Below, piece by piece: positions 30,807 to 40,105 of a stretch of 64,000 bases of DNA (the first letter of the stretch is position 1; each line of letters starts with the position of its first letter). Made by a program: the position numbers and the translations under genes. This DNA is from Mycobacteroides chelonae CCUG 47445 (GTDB lineage Bacteria > Actinomycetota > Actinomycetes > Mycobacteriales > Mycobacteriaceae): positions 310,001-374,000 of the forward strand of contig NZ_CP007220.1 of NCBI RefSeq assembly GCF_001632805.1, read 5' to 3'. The notes under the pieces are model-generated. The model worked only from the letters and a program-made list of their open reading frames with translations, made no database searches and had not been told where the DNA came from.

Positions 30807-31404
30807 ACCTGCCGATCCCGGGTAGGAATCGCCCGACCCGGGATCCGTAGTCACGGTAGGTTTTGCCGTGCGTCGCGAGGAGGTACGGCTCTTCTACCAC
30901 CCGTACCTGCAGTTCGATTGAGGCGGCGAGTAACACGAAACCGCTGAGGGCCAACAGGTTCGGGGTCATGAGGGCCGACCCGGCCGCGAAGGTCAGCATT
31001 GCCGTGAAGATCGGGTTGCGAACCCAGCCGAAAACGCCGCTGCTCACCAATGTGGTGGTCTCACGGGTGTCGACACCAACTCGCCACGATTCGCCCATGG
31101 TCTGCTGTGCCCCGACCGTGGCGACGATTCCCGTTACCGCCAATGCGATTCCCGCGATGTGAAGAGTTCGATGATCCAGTGCGGCAAGGGGGGCGATGAG
31201 TCCCGCCAACTGCAGGATGGGTGCGAGCAGGGCGGCGATTATCGCGGCGATGAATCCCACACCCGCGAACCATTCGCGTGAACCGGGGCTGCCGTGGAAT
31301 CCGCGGACGCCGGTGGAGCCGGTCGCCCGCCACTGTCGGTAGCTCTTCCAGCCCAGTCCGGCAGCGATGAAGACCAGATACAAGACAAGCGCTGCCAGAG
31401 GCAT
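30790..31404 (-). CDS. Membrane methyltransferase-like protein (ICMT/PEMT family)
   Basis: 204 residues from ATG 31404-31402 with GGGAG upstream. Several membrane helices and the C-terminal motif RNPIFTAML / EEPYLLATHGKTYRDYGSRVGRFLPG typical of isoprenylcysteine or phospholipid methyltransferase-like proteins. Substrate unknown. Its 3' end overlaps amt by 17 bases. The palindrome at 31422-31437 may be its operator. Confidence 0.78.
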   Translation of the reverse strand: MPLAALVLYLVFIAAGLGWKSYRQWRATGSTGVRGFHGSPGSREWFAGVGFIAAIIAALLAPILQLAGLIAPLAALDHRTLHIAGIALAVTGIVATVGAQQTMGESWRVGVDTRETTTLVSSGVFGWVRNPIFTAMLTFAAGSALMTPNLLALSGFVLLAASIELQVRVVEEPYLLATHGKTYRDYGSRVGRFLPGIGRFRAPG

Positions 31405-31421
31405 GAAACTCCCTTCATTTA

Positions 31422-31437
31422 ATGCATACATTCGCAT
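31422..31437. promoter_or_regulatory. ATGC-N8-GCAT inverted repeat before the methyltransferase-like gene
   Basis: A small inverted repeat (ATGC-N8-GCAT) 18 bases upstream of the start codon of the minus-strand gene. Weak evidence for an ArsR- or MarR-type operator. Confidence 0.3.
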
Positions 31438-31509
31438 AGAACAATATTTCAAGATGAGTGTCAATAACCCGATGGGTCATTCCCGCTGCTCGTCTAGGCT
31501 CCTGCGGTT

Positions 31510-32181
31510 ATGAGGTCTGTTCTGGGGGTGGCGTCGTTCCTTTGTGTGCTGGCGATGACAGCGTCGCCGAGCACCGCCTCGGCGAATCCTGACGAGTTAC
31601 CAGTGCTGGTGGACGCGCTGCCGGGTCTGATGCTTGAGCCCGGGGACGTGAGTCCCGTCATGGGGTCCGGCATGTTTGTGTCCGGAGATTGGGCCGGGCT
31701 GGTGTCGGATCGGACCGACAGACCCGAATGCGGCAGTGTGGTTTTGGCGTCGGCGGCCAGTTATGAATCCTCCAATTACTTGTCCGGGCGGTACCGGTCA
31801 TTGACGGACGGGCCGAGCTGGACGCGCTTGGTGGACCAGAGCATGGTGATCTTTCCGGAGTGGTCGGATGCGACGAACTTCGCGCTCGGCGAGGCGGATC
31901 GCTGGCGGGCCTGCGAGAACCAGCGGGTCACTTCGCTCTTGCCGCAACCGGACGGAAGCACGCGTCGTGAATGGGTGCAGCTTCGCAAGATCGTCCAGGT
32001 GCAAGAGGTTCTGGTAGTCGGCTACGCGTGGCCGACGGATTACGGCGGAGCCATGTACTGCCAGCACGCGCTCGCGCCGCTACGAAACGTTGCTATCGAC
32101 GTGCGGGTTTGTGGTCAACGAGACGGGAACCGTGCACTGGACCTCATCCAGGCGCTGCTGCCGCGGGTGGCTCAGGCGTAA
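31510..32181 (+). CDS. Secreted PknH-type sensor-domain protein
   Basis: 223 residues, signal peptide (MRSVLGVASFLCVLAMTAS). Four cysteines RPECGSVV, RACENQ, YCQHAL, RVCGQ. It shares the xRPDCGSVVLAS and FxxxEADRWRAC patterns with the two genes at 33199 and 33865. Exported; no kinase domain. Confidence 0.8.
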   Translation: MRSVLGVASFLCVLAMTASPSTASANPDELPVLVDALPGLMLEPGDVSPVMGSGMFVSGDWAGLVSDRTDRPECGSVVLASAASYESSNYLSGRYRSLTDGPSWTRLVDQSMVIFPEWSDATNFALGEADRWRACENQRVTSLLPQPDGSTRREWVQLRKIVQVQEVLVVGYAWPTDYGGAMYCQHALAPLRNVAIDVRVCGQRDGNRALDLIQALLPRVAQA

Positions 32182-32230
32182 GAGCACTCAAAGATGCTGT
32201 GACAAAACCTCTCTCGGGTAGCCTCGATGC

Positions 32231-33157
32231 GTGCCCGGCAGAGATGGCCTCATCGTCTGTGGCGAGACGCTGGTCGACGTGGTACCCGCGGCCGACGGAT
32301 TGTGGCGCTCGGTGCCAGGCGGTGGGCCGTACAACACCGCGATCACCTCTGCCAGGCTTGGCACGCGAACCGCTCTTCTCACGCAGGTGTCGCGCGACGT
32401 CTTCGGGCGCCAGTGCATCGACAACCTGACCGCGGCGGGTGTCGATGAGTCGTTGGTGATACGCCATGACGTCCCTACGACATTGGCCATCGCGGAAGTC
32501 GACGACCTGGGTGTCGCTCAGTACCGGTTCTATTGGCAGGGAACCACCAATGATGTTGCTCCGCCATCGCTTCCTGTTCCGGCGCTCGCCCCGGCGGCGG
32601 TGTGGGCGGGCTCGATCGCCAGCGTCCTCTGGCCGGGGCGCGAGACGCTACGGGCCTGGATTGTCGAGCACTATTCGGACACCCCGCTCACTTTCGATGT
32701 GAATGTGCGCCCAACTCTCATCAGTGACCGCCAGACGTATGTCGAGCGCATTACCCCGTGGCTGGCCATCGCGGAAGTGGCGCGGGCCAGTACCGAAGAT
32801 CTCCAGTTCCTGTACCCGGGCGGATCGATTGAGGGTGTGGTGAGCCACTGGTTCGATGCTTACCCCCACATCGAGATCGCGTTGATCACCTGCGGTGCGG
32901 CAGGGTCGCTGGCCTTCCGGCGGGGCGAACTGTCACCGCTGCACATCCCCGCCCATGAGGTCAGCGTCGTGGACACCGTCGGCGCCGGTGACACGTATAC
33001 CGGCGCCTTCCTTGACGGGTTCTATCAGCGGCGGCTCGAGCTGCCCGAGGCACTGCACCGTGCGGCGGTGGCGGCGGCGATCACCTGTACCCGTCCAGGA
33101 GCGCAGCCGCCCGATTCCGCTGAGCTGGCCAAGGAGCTGCGCCGCATCGGGTCCTAG
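32231..33157 (+). CDS. PfkB-family sugar kinase (fructokinase-like)
   Basis: 308 residues from GTG 32231. PfkB fold: GGGPYNTAITSARLG, and the catalytic VDTVGAGDTYTGAFLDGF with the Asp base. Phosphorylates a sugar or nucleoside; fructose is a guess from the family. It lies between two sensor-domain genes. Confidence 0.86.
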   Translation: MPGRDGLIVCGETLVDVVPAADGLWRSVPGGGPYNTAITSARLGTRTALLTQVSRDVFGRQCIDNLTAAGVDESLVIRHDVPTTLAIAEVDDLGVAQYRFYWQGTTNDVAPPSLPVPALAPAAVWAGSIASVLWPGRETLRAWIVEHYSDTPLTFDVNVRPTLISDRQTYVERITPWLAIAEVARASTEDLQFLYPGGSIEGVVSHWFDAYPHIEIALITCGAAGSLAFRRGELSPLHIPAHEVSVVDTVGAGDTYTGAFLDGFYQRRLELPEALHRAAVAAAITCTRPGAQPPDSAELAKELRRIGS

Positions 33158-33198
33158 AGTTCAATACACAAGAATCGGGGCCGAGGACAGGGGGGCGC

Positions 33199-33861
33199 AT
33201 GCGATCAGTGGTGGGAACACTGGTGGTGGTACTCGGCGCCTTGCACCCGGCCGTCGCGGCCGCCGAACCATCGCCCACGGTGCCGCCTTCGGCGATCGAC
33301 CGACTGATGCTCACCCAGCGAGAGGCCGAACGGGTGATGGGAGTGGCTCTGCCCAATGTCCAGCGGCAGAGTGCCACCTTCGCATTGGATACCGACCGCC
33401 CGGATTGTGGAAGTGTGGTGTTGGCTTCGGTATCGAGCTATGACCGGTCGCCTTATGTGGCTGCGCACTCCCAGGCACTCTGGGATCACGCCGGCTGGTT
33501 CACCCTGGTGGATCAAAGCGTGGCGGTCTTCGGTACCGATGCGGAGGCCCGCGATTTCGCGCACAGCGAGGCCGATCGCTGGCGGGCATGTGAGCATCAG
33601 ACCATCAGTGTCTCCGAGCTGGCCATCGATGGCACGACTCTGGTGGCGACCGTGGATGTTCGGGATGTCACGCAGGTCGACAACCTGCTCGCGGTCGGCT
33701 ACTCAAGGAACGATTCGGCGTATGCGTCATGTCAGCATGTGCTTCTCGGCGAGCGCAACGTCACCGTCGATATCCGAACGTGCTCAACGGTTTCCAAGAG
33801 TGATGGTGAGCGGGCATTCGAATTGATGAAGATCGTCGGTCCGCGAGTGTGGGAGGCATAA
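33199..33861 (+). CDS. Secreted PknH-type sensor-domain protein
   Basis: 220 residues with signal peptide ending in AAAEPS. Four cysteines: RPDCGSVV, RACEHQ, ASCQHV, RTCSTV. Member of the local five-gene family. Followed three bases later by another member. Confidence 0.8.
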   Translation: MRSVVGTLVVVLGALHPAVAAAEPSPTVPPSAIDRLMLTQREAERVMGVALPNVQRQSATFALDTDRPDCGSVVLASVSSYDRSPYVAAHSQALWDHAGWFTLVDQSVAVFGTDAEARDFAHSEADRWRACEHQTISVSELAIDGTTLVATVDVRDVTQVDNLLAVGYSRNDSAYASCQHVLLGERNVTVDIRTCSTVSKSDGERAFELMKIVGPRVWEA

Positions 33862-33864
33862 GTC

Positions 33865-34509
33865 ATGAGAGTTCCGGCCTGGGCAGTCGCGACCACGACG
33901 GCGGGGATGCTTATGGCGTCACCCGCACACGCGGATCCGGGTTCGATCGTGCCGCCCGCCGCGATCGATAACCTGATGGTGACGCCGCAAGAGGCATCGT
34001 CGGTGCTGGGAGTTGGCTTCCCGACAGTCAATCGGCTCAATGCGCTGCCAGATCTGTCGACGGACAGACCCGATTGTGGCAGCGTGATTCGCGCGTCCAT
34101 CGCCACCTACGACCGCGCGCCGTACATGGCCGCGCATGACCAGCAGCTCGAAGATGCGGCTCCGTGGACCGTCCAGGTCTCACAAAGCGTTGCGGTCTTC
34201 CCCTCCGACGACGAGGCCCGCGACTTCGCTTCCAGTGAAATGGATTTGTGGCAGCGGTGTGCGAACCAAACAGTGCGTGACGGCTTCCAGTGGCGATACA
34301 TGATCAGTGCGCTGCGCCGTGATGATGACGCGATCGTGGGACCGTACGTGATGATCGCCGATAACGGAGTGCGTAAGGCCTGCACGCATCTACTGGTCAG
34401 AGTGCGTAACACCGTGACTGACATGCGGACATGCTCGGACGGTCCCGAGCGTTACGAACGTGTTTTGCGCATCACCAGGATCATCGGGCCCCGCTACGAA
34501 GCGGCCTGA
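33865..34509 (+). CDS. Secreted PknH-type sensor-domain protein
   Basis: 214 residues, signal peptide (MRVPAWAVATTTAGMLMASPAHADPG). Four cysteines: RPDCGSVI, QRCANQ, KACTHL, RTCSDG. Tandem with 33199; its 3' end overlaps nagA by 16 bases on the opposite strand. Confidence 0.8.
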   Translation: MRVPAWAVATTTAGMLMASPAHADPGSIVPPAAIDNLMVTPQEASSVLGVGFPTVNRLNALPDLSTDRPDCGSVIRASIATYDRAPYMAAHDQQLEDAAPWTVQVSQSVAVFPSDDEARDFASSEMDLWQRCANQTVRDGFQWRYMISALRRDDDAIVGPYVMIADNGVRKACTHLLVRVRNTVTDMRTCSDGPERYERVLRITRIIGPRYEAA

Positions 34510-35378
34510 ACACGCACCGCGCGACGGGGATTGACGGACGTCTGCAGGGCGGCCACCTCGGGACCTGCCTGCGCCACCGCGAACCGATACAGGTCCGCCA
34601 TGCTCGCGGTGCTGCCTGCGATGGTGCCGTCGGGCAGCCGCGCCTCACCAGCTGCGACGGTGACCGGCAGCTGGCCCAATTGATAAGCACCATCGGGCAT
34701 TCCGGCGGCGCACATCGCGTCGGTGACGAGAGCGATTCGGTCTGGTCCCACTGCGGCCAGCACCATTCGGTAGATCGCGGGGTGGATGTGTACGCCATCG
34801 GCGATTAACTCGATGGTCACTGCGGGGCTCTCCAGGAGTGCCGGGATGGGGCCGGGCTCGCGATGGTGGATCGGGCGCATGGCGTTGAACAGATGAGTGG
34901 CGACGGTGGCACCGGACGAAATAGCCTGCAAGGTCTGCTCATACGTGGCATCGGTATGCCCCACTGCCGCCACTACGCCGCGCGCGACAAGCAACTCGAT
35001 CGCCGGGATCGCGCCCGGGAGCTCGGGCGCGATGGTGACCATCCGAATATGCCCGGCGCCCGCGTCCAGTAGCCGCTCGAGCTCGGCAAGATCCGGTTCG
35101 CGCAGCAGCCGCGGATCGTGAGCTCCGGCATATCGCGGCGACAGCCAGGGGCCTTCCAGGTGTATGCCGGCGATACCCCCGGTGCTCGCCGTGCCGGCAA
35201 GCACGCGCACGGCGTTGAGCAGGTCATCGGGCGCCAGAGTCACCAGGCTGGCCAGCATGCCATCGGTGCCGTGGGACCGATGCCATTCTGCGGCAGTGTG
35301 ATTGGCCTCCGGATCGTCTCCAAATGATGCGCCGCCACCGCCATGCACGTGCATGTCAAAAAACCCGGCAGAACCCAC
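34494..35378 (-). CDS. nagA: N-acetylglucosamine-6-phosphate deacetylase, short form
   Basis: 294 residues from GTG 35378-35376 with GAGGA upstream. Amidohydrolase barrel with the metal-binding set DMHVHGGGG, IHLEGPW, VGHTDATYE, THLFNAMRP and VTDAMCAAG. Removes acetate from GlcNAc-6-P. Usual length is about 380: the N-terminal small domain (about 50-60 residues) and C-terminal strands are absent, and the gene abuts the SIS gene, so it is short rather than mis-started. Whether it is fully active is open. Confidence 0.8.
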   Translation of the reverse strand: MGSAGFFDMHVHGGGGASFGDDPEANHTAAEWHRSHGTDGMLASLVTLAPDDLLNAVRVLAGTASTGGIAGIHLEGPWLSPRYAGAHDPRLLREPDLAELERLLDAGAGHIRMVTIAPELPGAIPAIELLVARGVVAAVGHTDATYEQTLQAISSGATVATHLFNAMRPIHHREPGPIPALLESPAVTIELIADGVHIHPAIYRMVLAAVGPDRIALVTDAMCAAGMPDGAYQLGQLPVTVAAGEARLPDGTIAGSTASMADLYRFAVAQAGPEVAALQTSVNPRRAVRVQAAS

Positions 35379-35387
35379 GTCATGTCC

Positions 35388-36419
35388 TCAGAGTGTTTCG
35401 GTCACCTTGGATAGACCTCGTGGTACATCAGGGTCTTCTCCGCGGCCGATCGCCAATTGCAGGGCAAGCAGCTGCAGCGGAATGATGGCCAACATGGGCG
35501 AAAGCTCCTCGAGCGTCGGCTCCAGGGTGACGCCCAGCCCGGTGGCTGCCACCGCGTCCGCCGATCCCACGCAGCACACATCGGCTCCGCGTCCGGCCAA
35601 CCGGTGCAGCACGTCGTTCATGGCCCGGCCGCCAACCCCATCGGGCACGATCGCGATCACCGGTACCTGCGGATCGATCATGGCCAACGGGCCATGCAAC
35701 AGATCTGCCCCGGAGAATGCCTGGGCAGAAAGATAACTCGTTTCCATCAGCTTGAGGGCGGCCTCGCGTGCGGTGGGGTATGAGTAGCCGCGACCGGTGG
35801 TGACCAGGCGTGAGGCGAAGCGGTACCGGGTAGCCAGCTGCTGGACCACGGCGCTGTGCAGGATTTCCTCACCGCGTTCTGGGAGCAGGGCGGCCGCGGT
35901 GTTATCGCGGCCCGCCACATCGGTGAGCAGCAGATACAGCGCCAGCAATTGCGCCGTGTACGACTTGGTGGCCGCAACCGCCAGTTCAGGGCCGGCCAAC
36001 ACGTCCACGTGGTGTTCGGCAGCGGTGGCCAGCGCAGATTTCGGGGCGTTGGTCACGGCAACGGTCAGCGCTCCCTGCTCGCGTGCCACCGACAGCGTCT
36101 GCACCAGGTCGGGGGAGCCCCCCGATTGACTGACTCCGATTACCAGCACACCCGAAAGATCGGGCCGCGCACCGTAGGTCGTCATGGTCGAAGGGGAGGC
36201 CAGACCGGCCGGGACCTGCAGGATGATCTCGGTGAGGTACTTGCCGTACAGCGCGGCGTGGTCGCTGGTGCCGCGCGCGACGAAGAGCACGAAGCGCGGC
36301 CGGTACTCGACGATCTTGGCTGCTACCTCCGCGATGCCTGATCGGCCCTCCGAAAGCAGCCGCCCCCATACGGCAGGCTGTTGGCGGATCTCGTCAGCCA
36401 TATGCGTCCCCGCGGTCAT
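35388..36419 (-). CDS. SIS-domain amino-sugar deaminase/isomerase (NagB-II/AgaS-like)
   Basis: 343 residues. Two SIS domains (ARGTSDHAALYGKYLTE, VSQSGGSPDLVQTL; then TGRGYSYPTAREAALKLMETSY and LHGPLAM), the C-terminal half of GlmS without the glutaminase domain. Such proteins convert glucosamine-6-P to fructose-6-P with release of ammonia. Overlaps the kinase stop by ATGA and is followed nine bases on by nagA: a complete GlcNAc route. Confidence 0.86.
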   Translation of the reverse strand: MTAGTHMADEIRQQPAVWGRLLSEGRSGIAEVAAKIVEYRPRFVLFVARGTSDHAALYGKYLTEIILQVPAGLASPSTMTTYGARPDLSGVLVIGVSQSGGSPDLVQTLSVAREQGALTVAVTNAPKSALATAAEHHVDVLAGPELAVAATKSYTAQLLALYLLLTDVAGRDNTAAALLPERGEEILHSAVVQQLATRYRFASRLVTTGRGYSYPTAREAALKLMETSYLSAQAFSGADLLHGPLAMIDPQVPVIAIVPDGVGGRAMNDVLHRLAGRGADVCCVGSADAVAATGLGVTLEPTLEELSPMLAIIPLQLLALQLAIGRGEDPDVPRGLSKVTETL

Positions 36420-37318
36420 GCCTTCTCCAATCCGTCGACATCGACCCCGGCCAGGGCCAATGCTCCAAACACCGGTTCACGTTGCAGCACAGCGATATCC
36501 GAAACACCGGTGCTGCGTGTACGTTCGATGATATCGGCGACGAGGCCCGGTTGGTTGACCAGTAGACCCCCGCCGAGTACCACAGGCAGTCCAGGGCCCA
36601 ATCGTAGGCAGACACCCTCGATCAAGGCGGCCAAGTCGATGGCTGTTTGCCTGGTGATCACCTGTGCGGCGTCATCACCTGCCGAGGCGAGGTCGAAGAC
36701 AAGCCCTGCCATCTTGGCCCAGTACCGGCGTTCGGGGTGGGCATAGAAATGATCCAGCAGCTGCGCGGGCTCGGTGACACCGCACTCGGTGGTGAACCGT
36801 TGCGAGAGCGCGTCGGGAGGATCGCCCCGATCGGACAAAGAGAGAGCGTGCCGCACAGCAGATCTGGACACGCCGTAGCCGCTGCCGTCGTCCCCGAGTA
36901 GGTAGCCCCAACCGCCGACTCGCGCGGTGGCACCGTCGCCACGTTTTCCCCAGGCCACCGATCCGGTACCGGATATCACCGCGATGCCGGCCGTGAGGCC
37001 GCCCGCCGCCAGGATGAGCTGCGTATCGTGCACCGCGGTGATGTCGGCGTGAGGTGCATACGGTTGCAGCAGCCGAATCAGGGCCTGCGCGCCCTCGGGG
37101 GTATCCACCCCGGCCGACCCGGCGCTCACGCGGGAGACATCGTCCCGGTTCAGCTCGGAAAAGATGTCGGCGAAAACGGTTTTCGCCTGCTCCTCGCTCA
37201 CCGACTGCAAATTGGCGCTACCTGCCAGCGCCTCGCCGATCACCTTGCCGTCCGCGACGGCCAGTGCGCGGGTCTTGGACCCGCCGATGTCTATCCCAAC
37301 TACTACGCCTCGGGCCAC
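36416..37318 (-). CDS. N-acetylglucosamine kinase-like (BadF/BadG ATPase family)
   Basis: 300 residues. Sugar-kinase/hsp70/actin fold: GIDIGGSKTRALAV, ATP-site SGTGSVAWG, LLGDDGSGYGV. Phosphorylates GlcNAc at position 6 by homology, feeding NagA. Overlaps the MFS gene by 16 bases and the SIS gene by four. Confidence 0.84.
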   Translation of the reverse strand: MARGVVVGIDIGGSKTRALAVADGKVIGEALAGSANLQSVSEEQAKTVFADIFSELNRDDVSRVSAGSAGVDTPEGAQALIRLLQPYAPHADITAVHDTQLILAAGGLTAGIAVISGTGSVAWGKRGDGATARVGGWGYLLGDDGSGYGVSRSAVRHALSLSDRGDPPDALSQRFTTECGVTEPAQLLDHFYAHPERRYWAKMAGLVFDLASAGDDAAQVITRQTAIDLAALIEGVCLRLGPGLPVVLGGGLLVNQPGLVADIIERTRSTGVSDIAVLQREPVFGALALAGVDVDGLEKA

Positions 37319-38697
37319 TTGCCTCCGCTTTCCCAGAAATGCCGGATCTCCTCAAGGTTGCGGCCCTTGGTTTCCGGTGCCAACAGATAGACGAACACGA
37401 GGGCGGCCAACGCCAGAGCGCCGAAGACCCCGAACGCCACGGTGCCGCCGAGTGCGGTCAACAACGTCAAGAAATACATGGAGACAACGGCATTGGCCAC
37501 CAGGTCCGAAGTCAGCATGGCGCTGGCCCCATAGGAGCGCAGCCGTGCCGGGAAGCTCTCGCCCGCGTACACCCACACCAGCGAGCCGAACCCGAAGGTG
37601 AAGCCCACCGCAATGAGCACGATTCCGAGGAAGCCGAGAACTGTCAGCACGCCACCGAATGACGATCCACCGATTGCGAATACGGTGACCAGCAGGGCGT
37701 CGGCGATGATCATGATGGTGATGCCGATCATGAGGATGGGACGGCGGCCCATCCGGTCGATGGTCGACATGGACACGAATACCGCCAGCAGCGCTGCCAC
37801 CTGAACGAGCGCGGGCAGTCCGAGCTTGGCGAAATATCCGGACATGCCCATCGCCTCGAAGATGCGAGGCCCGTAGTAGACGACAGCGTTGATGCCGGTG
37901 ATCTGAATGAAGAACCCAAGGCCGACAACGAAAAAAGTTGCTCTGTTGTAGGGCGGAGTCACCATCTCTTTGAGTCGTGCCAGCACCGAACCTCCGCCTT
38001 CGGACCGCAGGGCGTCGGCAATCTCATCGAGCTCGTGGTCGACGTCGATATCGGGATCCACCGTGGTGAGGATCTCGCGTGCCCGTGCGCGGTCGCCACG
38101 CATCATGTACCAGCGAGCCGTATCGGGGAGCTTGCGCAGGGCGATCAATACCAGCACGGCGGGGATGGCTGCCAGACCCAGCATCAGTCGCCAGCTGCCC
38201 GTTGACGACAATGCCCAGGCGATGAGGTACCCGGCGATGATCCCTGTTACGCAAGCCAGTTGGTAGAGCACCAGCATCGAGCCCCTGATCTTGGTGGGGG
38301 AGGACTCGGCGACGAACACGGGAACCACCACCACCGACACACCCACAGTGAGCCCGAGCAAGAATCGCGCAGCGACCAGGGTGTTCAGGTCGACGGCCAG
38401 TGCGGAGAGCAGCGAGAAGATTCCAAACGTCGCCGCCACCAGGACCATTGACCGTTTCCGGCCGATCTTGTTGGACAGTGGGCCGCCGATGAGTGCGCCC
38501 ACGATCTCGCCGATCACCACCGCGGTGGCGGCCACCTGCTGGTCATTGGTAGACAGATGTAGATCGTCGGTGAGGAAGAGCAGCGCACCTGCGATGTTGG
38601 AGGAGTCGTATCCGTAGATGACACCCACCGCTGCGGCCGTCACGGCCACCATGAGACCCAGACGCGATGTCGAGCGGAGGTCGGTGATCAGGCTCAT
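37303..38697 (-). CDS. MFS sugar-porter transporter
   Basis: 464 residues from ATG 38697-38695. Twelve-helix sugar-porter (GPLSNKIGRKRSM, RFLLGLTVGVSVVVVPVF, STIDRMGRRP, LAPETKGRNLEEI). First gene of the amino-sugar operon; import of GlcNAc or glucosamine is inferred from its neighbours. Divergent from the LLM gene, 52 bases apart. Confidence 0.87.
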   Translation of the reverse strand: MSLITDLRSTSRLGLMVAVTAAAVGVIYGYDSSNIAGALLFLTDDLHLSTNDQQVAATAVVIGEIVGALIGGPLSNKIGRKRSMVLVAATFGIFSLLSALAVDLNTLVAARFLLGLTVGVSVVVVPVFVAESSPTKIRGSMLVLYQLACVTGIIAGYLIAWALSSTGSWRLMLGLAAIPAVLVLIALRKLPDTARWYMMRGDRARAREILTTVDPDIDVDHELDEIADALRSEGGGSVLARLKEMVTPPYNRATFFVVGLGFFIQITGINAVVYYGPRIFEAMGMSGYFAKLGLPALVQVAALLAVFVSMSTIDRMGRRPILMIGITIMIIADALLVTVFAIGGSSFGGVLTVLGFLGIVLIAVGFTFGFGSLVWVYAGESFPARLRSYGASAMLTSDLVANAVVSMYFLTLLTALGGTVAFGVFGALALAALVFVYLLAPETKGRNLEEIRHFWESGGKWPEA

Positions 38698-38749
38698 CCC
38701 ACGTATTAGACACTGAGGATGCGGCGGGCACGGGTTATTGGAGGTGGCG

Positions 38750-39637
38750 GTGAAGATCGGTGTTGTTGCTCCGGTAGAGCTCGGGATGACCGCGGAACCC
38801 GACAAGATCCTCGAATTCGCGCGTGCCGCAGAGCGGCTGGGATTCAGCGAGATCTCCGTGGTGGAGCACGCCGTCGTCATCGGAGACACGCAGAGCACCT
38901 ACCCGTACTCGCCGACCGGTCAGTCGCACCTGCCCGATGATGTCGACATCCCCGACCCGCTGGAGCTGCTGTCGTTTGTCGCGGGTGCCACCACGACGCT
39001 GGGGCTTTCCACCGGGGTGCTGGTGTTACCCGACCACCACCCCGTGGTGCTGGCCAAACGTCTGGCGACCCTGGACCGATTGAGCCGGGGACGGCTGCGG
39101 GTCTGTCTGGGAGTCGGATGGATGCGTGAGGAGATCGAGGCGTGCGGGGGCGACTTCGACCATCGCGGCGCGGCTACCGATGAAGCCGTCGCGGTGATGC
39201 GCACACTGTGGTCAACCGATGGGCCTGCTGCATACGACGGGGATTTCTACCGGTTCCACGACGCCTATTCCTACCCCAAGCCTATTCGGCCACAAGGTGT
39301 TCCGCTGTACATAGGTGGGCACAGCAAGGCCGCGGCACGGCGTGCTGGGCGGCTGGGCGATGGCTTTCAACCGCTGGGCCTAGTTGGTGAGGAGCTGTCG
39401 GCCGCGCTCAATGTCATGCGAGCCGCGGCTACCGATGCGGGTCGAGATCCTGCGAGTATCGACCTCGTGCTGGGGCATGGTCTGCATCGCGTGGACCAGG
39501 CGGCGCTGGAGCAGGCGCACCAGCGCGGTGCGGGACGGATGCTGCTGTCGGCGTCGCGGTGCGCCACGACGCTGGAAGCGGTGCTTGAGGAGATGGCGGC
39601 GTGCGCTAGCCGACTCGAACTGGTCGGTCCTCGCTGA
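38750..39637 (+). CDS. LLM-class F420-dependent oxidoreductase
   Basis: 295 residues from GTG 38750 (GGAGG upstream; a GTG at 38744 and a TTG at 38738 are alternatives). Luciferase-like TIM barrel: ERLGFSEISVVEH, GLSTGVLVLPDHHPVVLAKRLATLDRLSRGR, VGWMREE. In actinobacteria these use cofactor F420. Substrate unknown. Ends overlapping the NTF2-like gene. Confidence 0.83.
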   Translation: MKIGVVAPVELGMTAEPDKILEFARAAERLGFSEISVVEHAVVIGDTQSTYPYSPTGQSHLPDDVDIPDPLELLSFVAGATTTLGLSTGVLVLPDHHPVVLAKRLATLDRLSRGRLRVCLGVGWMREEIEACGGDFDHRGAATDEAVAVMRTLWSTDGPAAYDGDFYRFHDAYSYPKPIRPQGVPLYIGGHSKAAARRAGRLGDGFQPLGLVGEELSAALNVMRAAATDAGRDPASIDLVLGHGLHRVDQAALEQAHQRGAGRMLLSASRCATTLEAVLEEMAACASRLELVGPR

Positions 39638-40046
39638 ACACCACGACCGGCTCGCGGCGGGCGAAGAGCCAACCGGCAGGTCCGCGCTCGTAGGTGTCGA
39701 GGTAGCGGACGGCCATCACGTTGTCGTGATGCTGGTCGCCGCGCAGGTAGATGTGGTGGGCCATGCAATAGACCTCGCCCGTCGCGCTGTCACCGTGAAC
39801 AGTCGCCGTCTGCTGGCCCACGAGGTGATACGTCGCATGCAGCGGCGTGAGTGCCGCGACGATCGAATCCGCGATCGCCTCGCGGCCCTGCAGGGCCGCC
39901 GAATCACCCTTGCGCAGCAGGGCCGGGGGCCGGATCAGTTCGGCGTCAGCCGAGAACAGTGCGACGAGCGCGTCGACGTCACGGTGGTCCGCGGCGCTGG
40001 CATACCGGGCGACGAGATCCTGGATGGCGAGTCGGTCATCGGTCAC
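39606..40046 (-). CDS. NTF2-like (SnoaL/ketosteroid isomerase-type) protein
   Basis: 146 residues from GTG 40046-40044. NTF2-like fold: AIQDLVARYASAADHRDVDALVALFSADAEL, then a beta-sheet half (YLRGDQHHDNVMAVRYLDTYERGPAGWLFARRE). Likely a small enzyme such as an isomerase or dehydratase; substrate unknown. Converges on the LLM gene and overlaps it by 32 bases. Confidence 0.75.
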   Translation of the reverse strand: MTDDRLAIQDLVARYASAADHRDVDALVALFSADAELIRPPALLRKGDSAALQGREAIADSIVAALTPLHATYHLVGQQTATVHGDSATGEVYCMAHHIYLRGDQHHDNVMAVRYLDTYERGPAGWLFARREPVVVFSEDRPVRVG

Positions 40047-40079
40047 GGATACAAAGACTATGGGGCCTCGATCTCCCAA

Positions 40080-40095
40080 CCAACTGATCGGTTAG
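40080..40095. promoter_or_regulatory. CCAAC-N6-GTTAG element before the HSD10-like gene
   Basis: An imperfect inverted repeat (CCAAC and GTTAG) 11 bases before the start at 40106. Similar to the CCAACC/GGTTGG repeat at 4465-4480. Probably an operator for a shared TetR-type regulator. Confidence 0.45.
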
Positions 40096-40105
40096 GGTGC
40101 GGCTC

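Noticed and set aside
34494..35378. nagA pseudogene
   Set aside because: All metal residues are intact, there is no frameshift, and a ribosome binding site precedes the GTG; it is kept as a short functional candidate.
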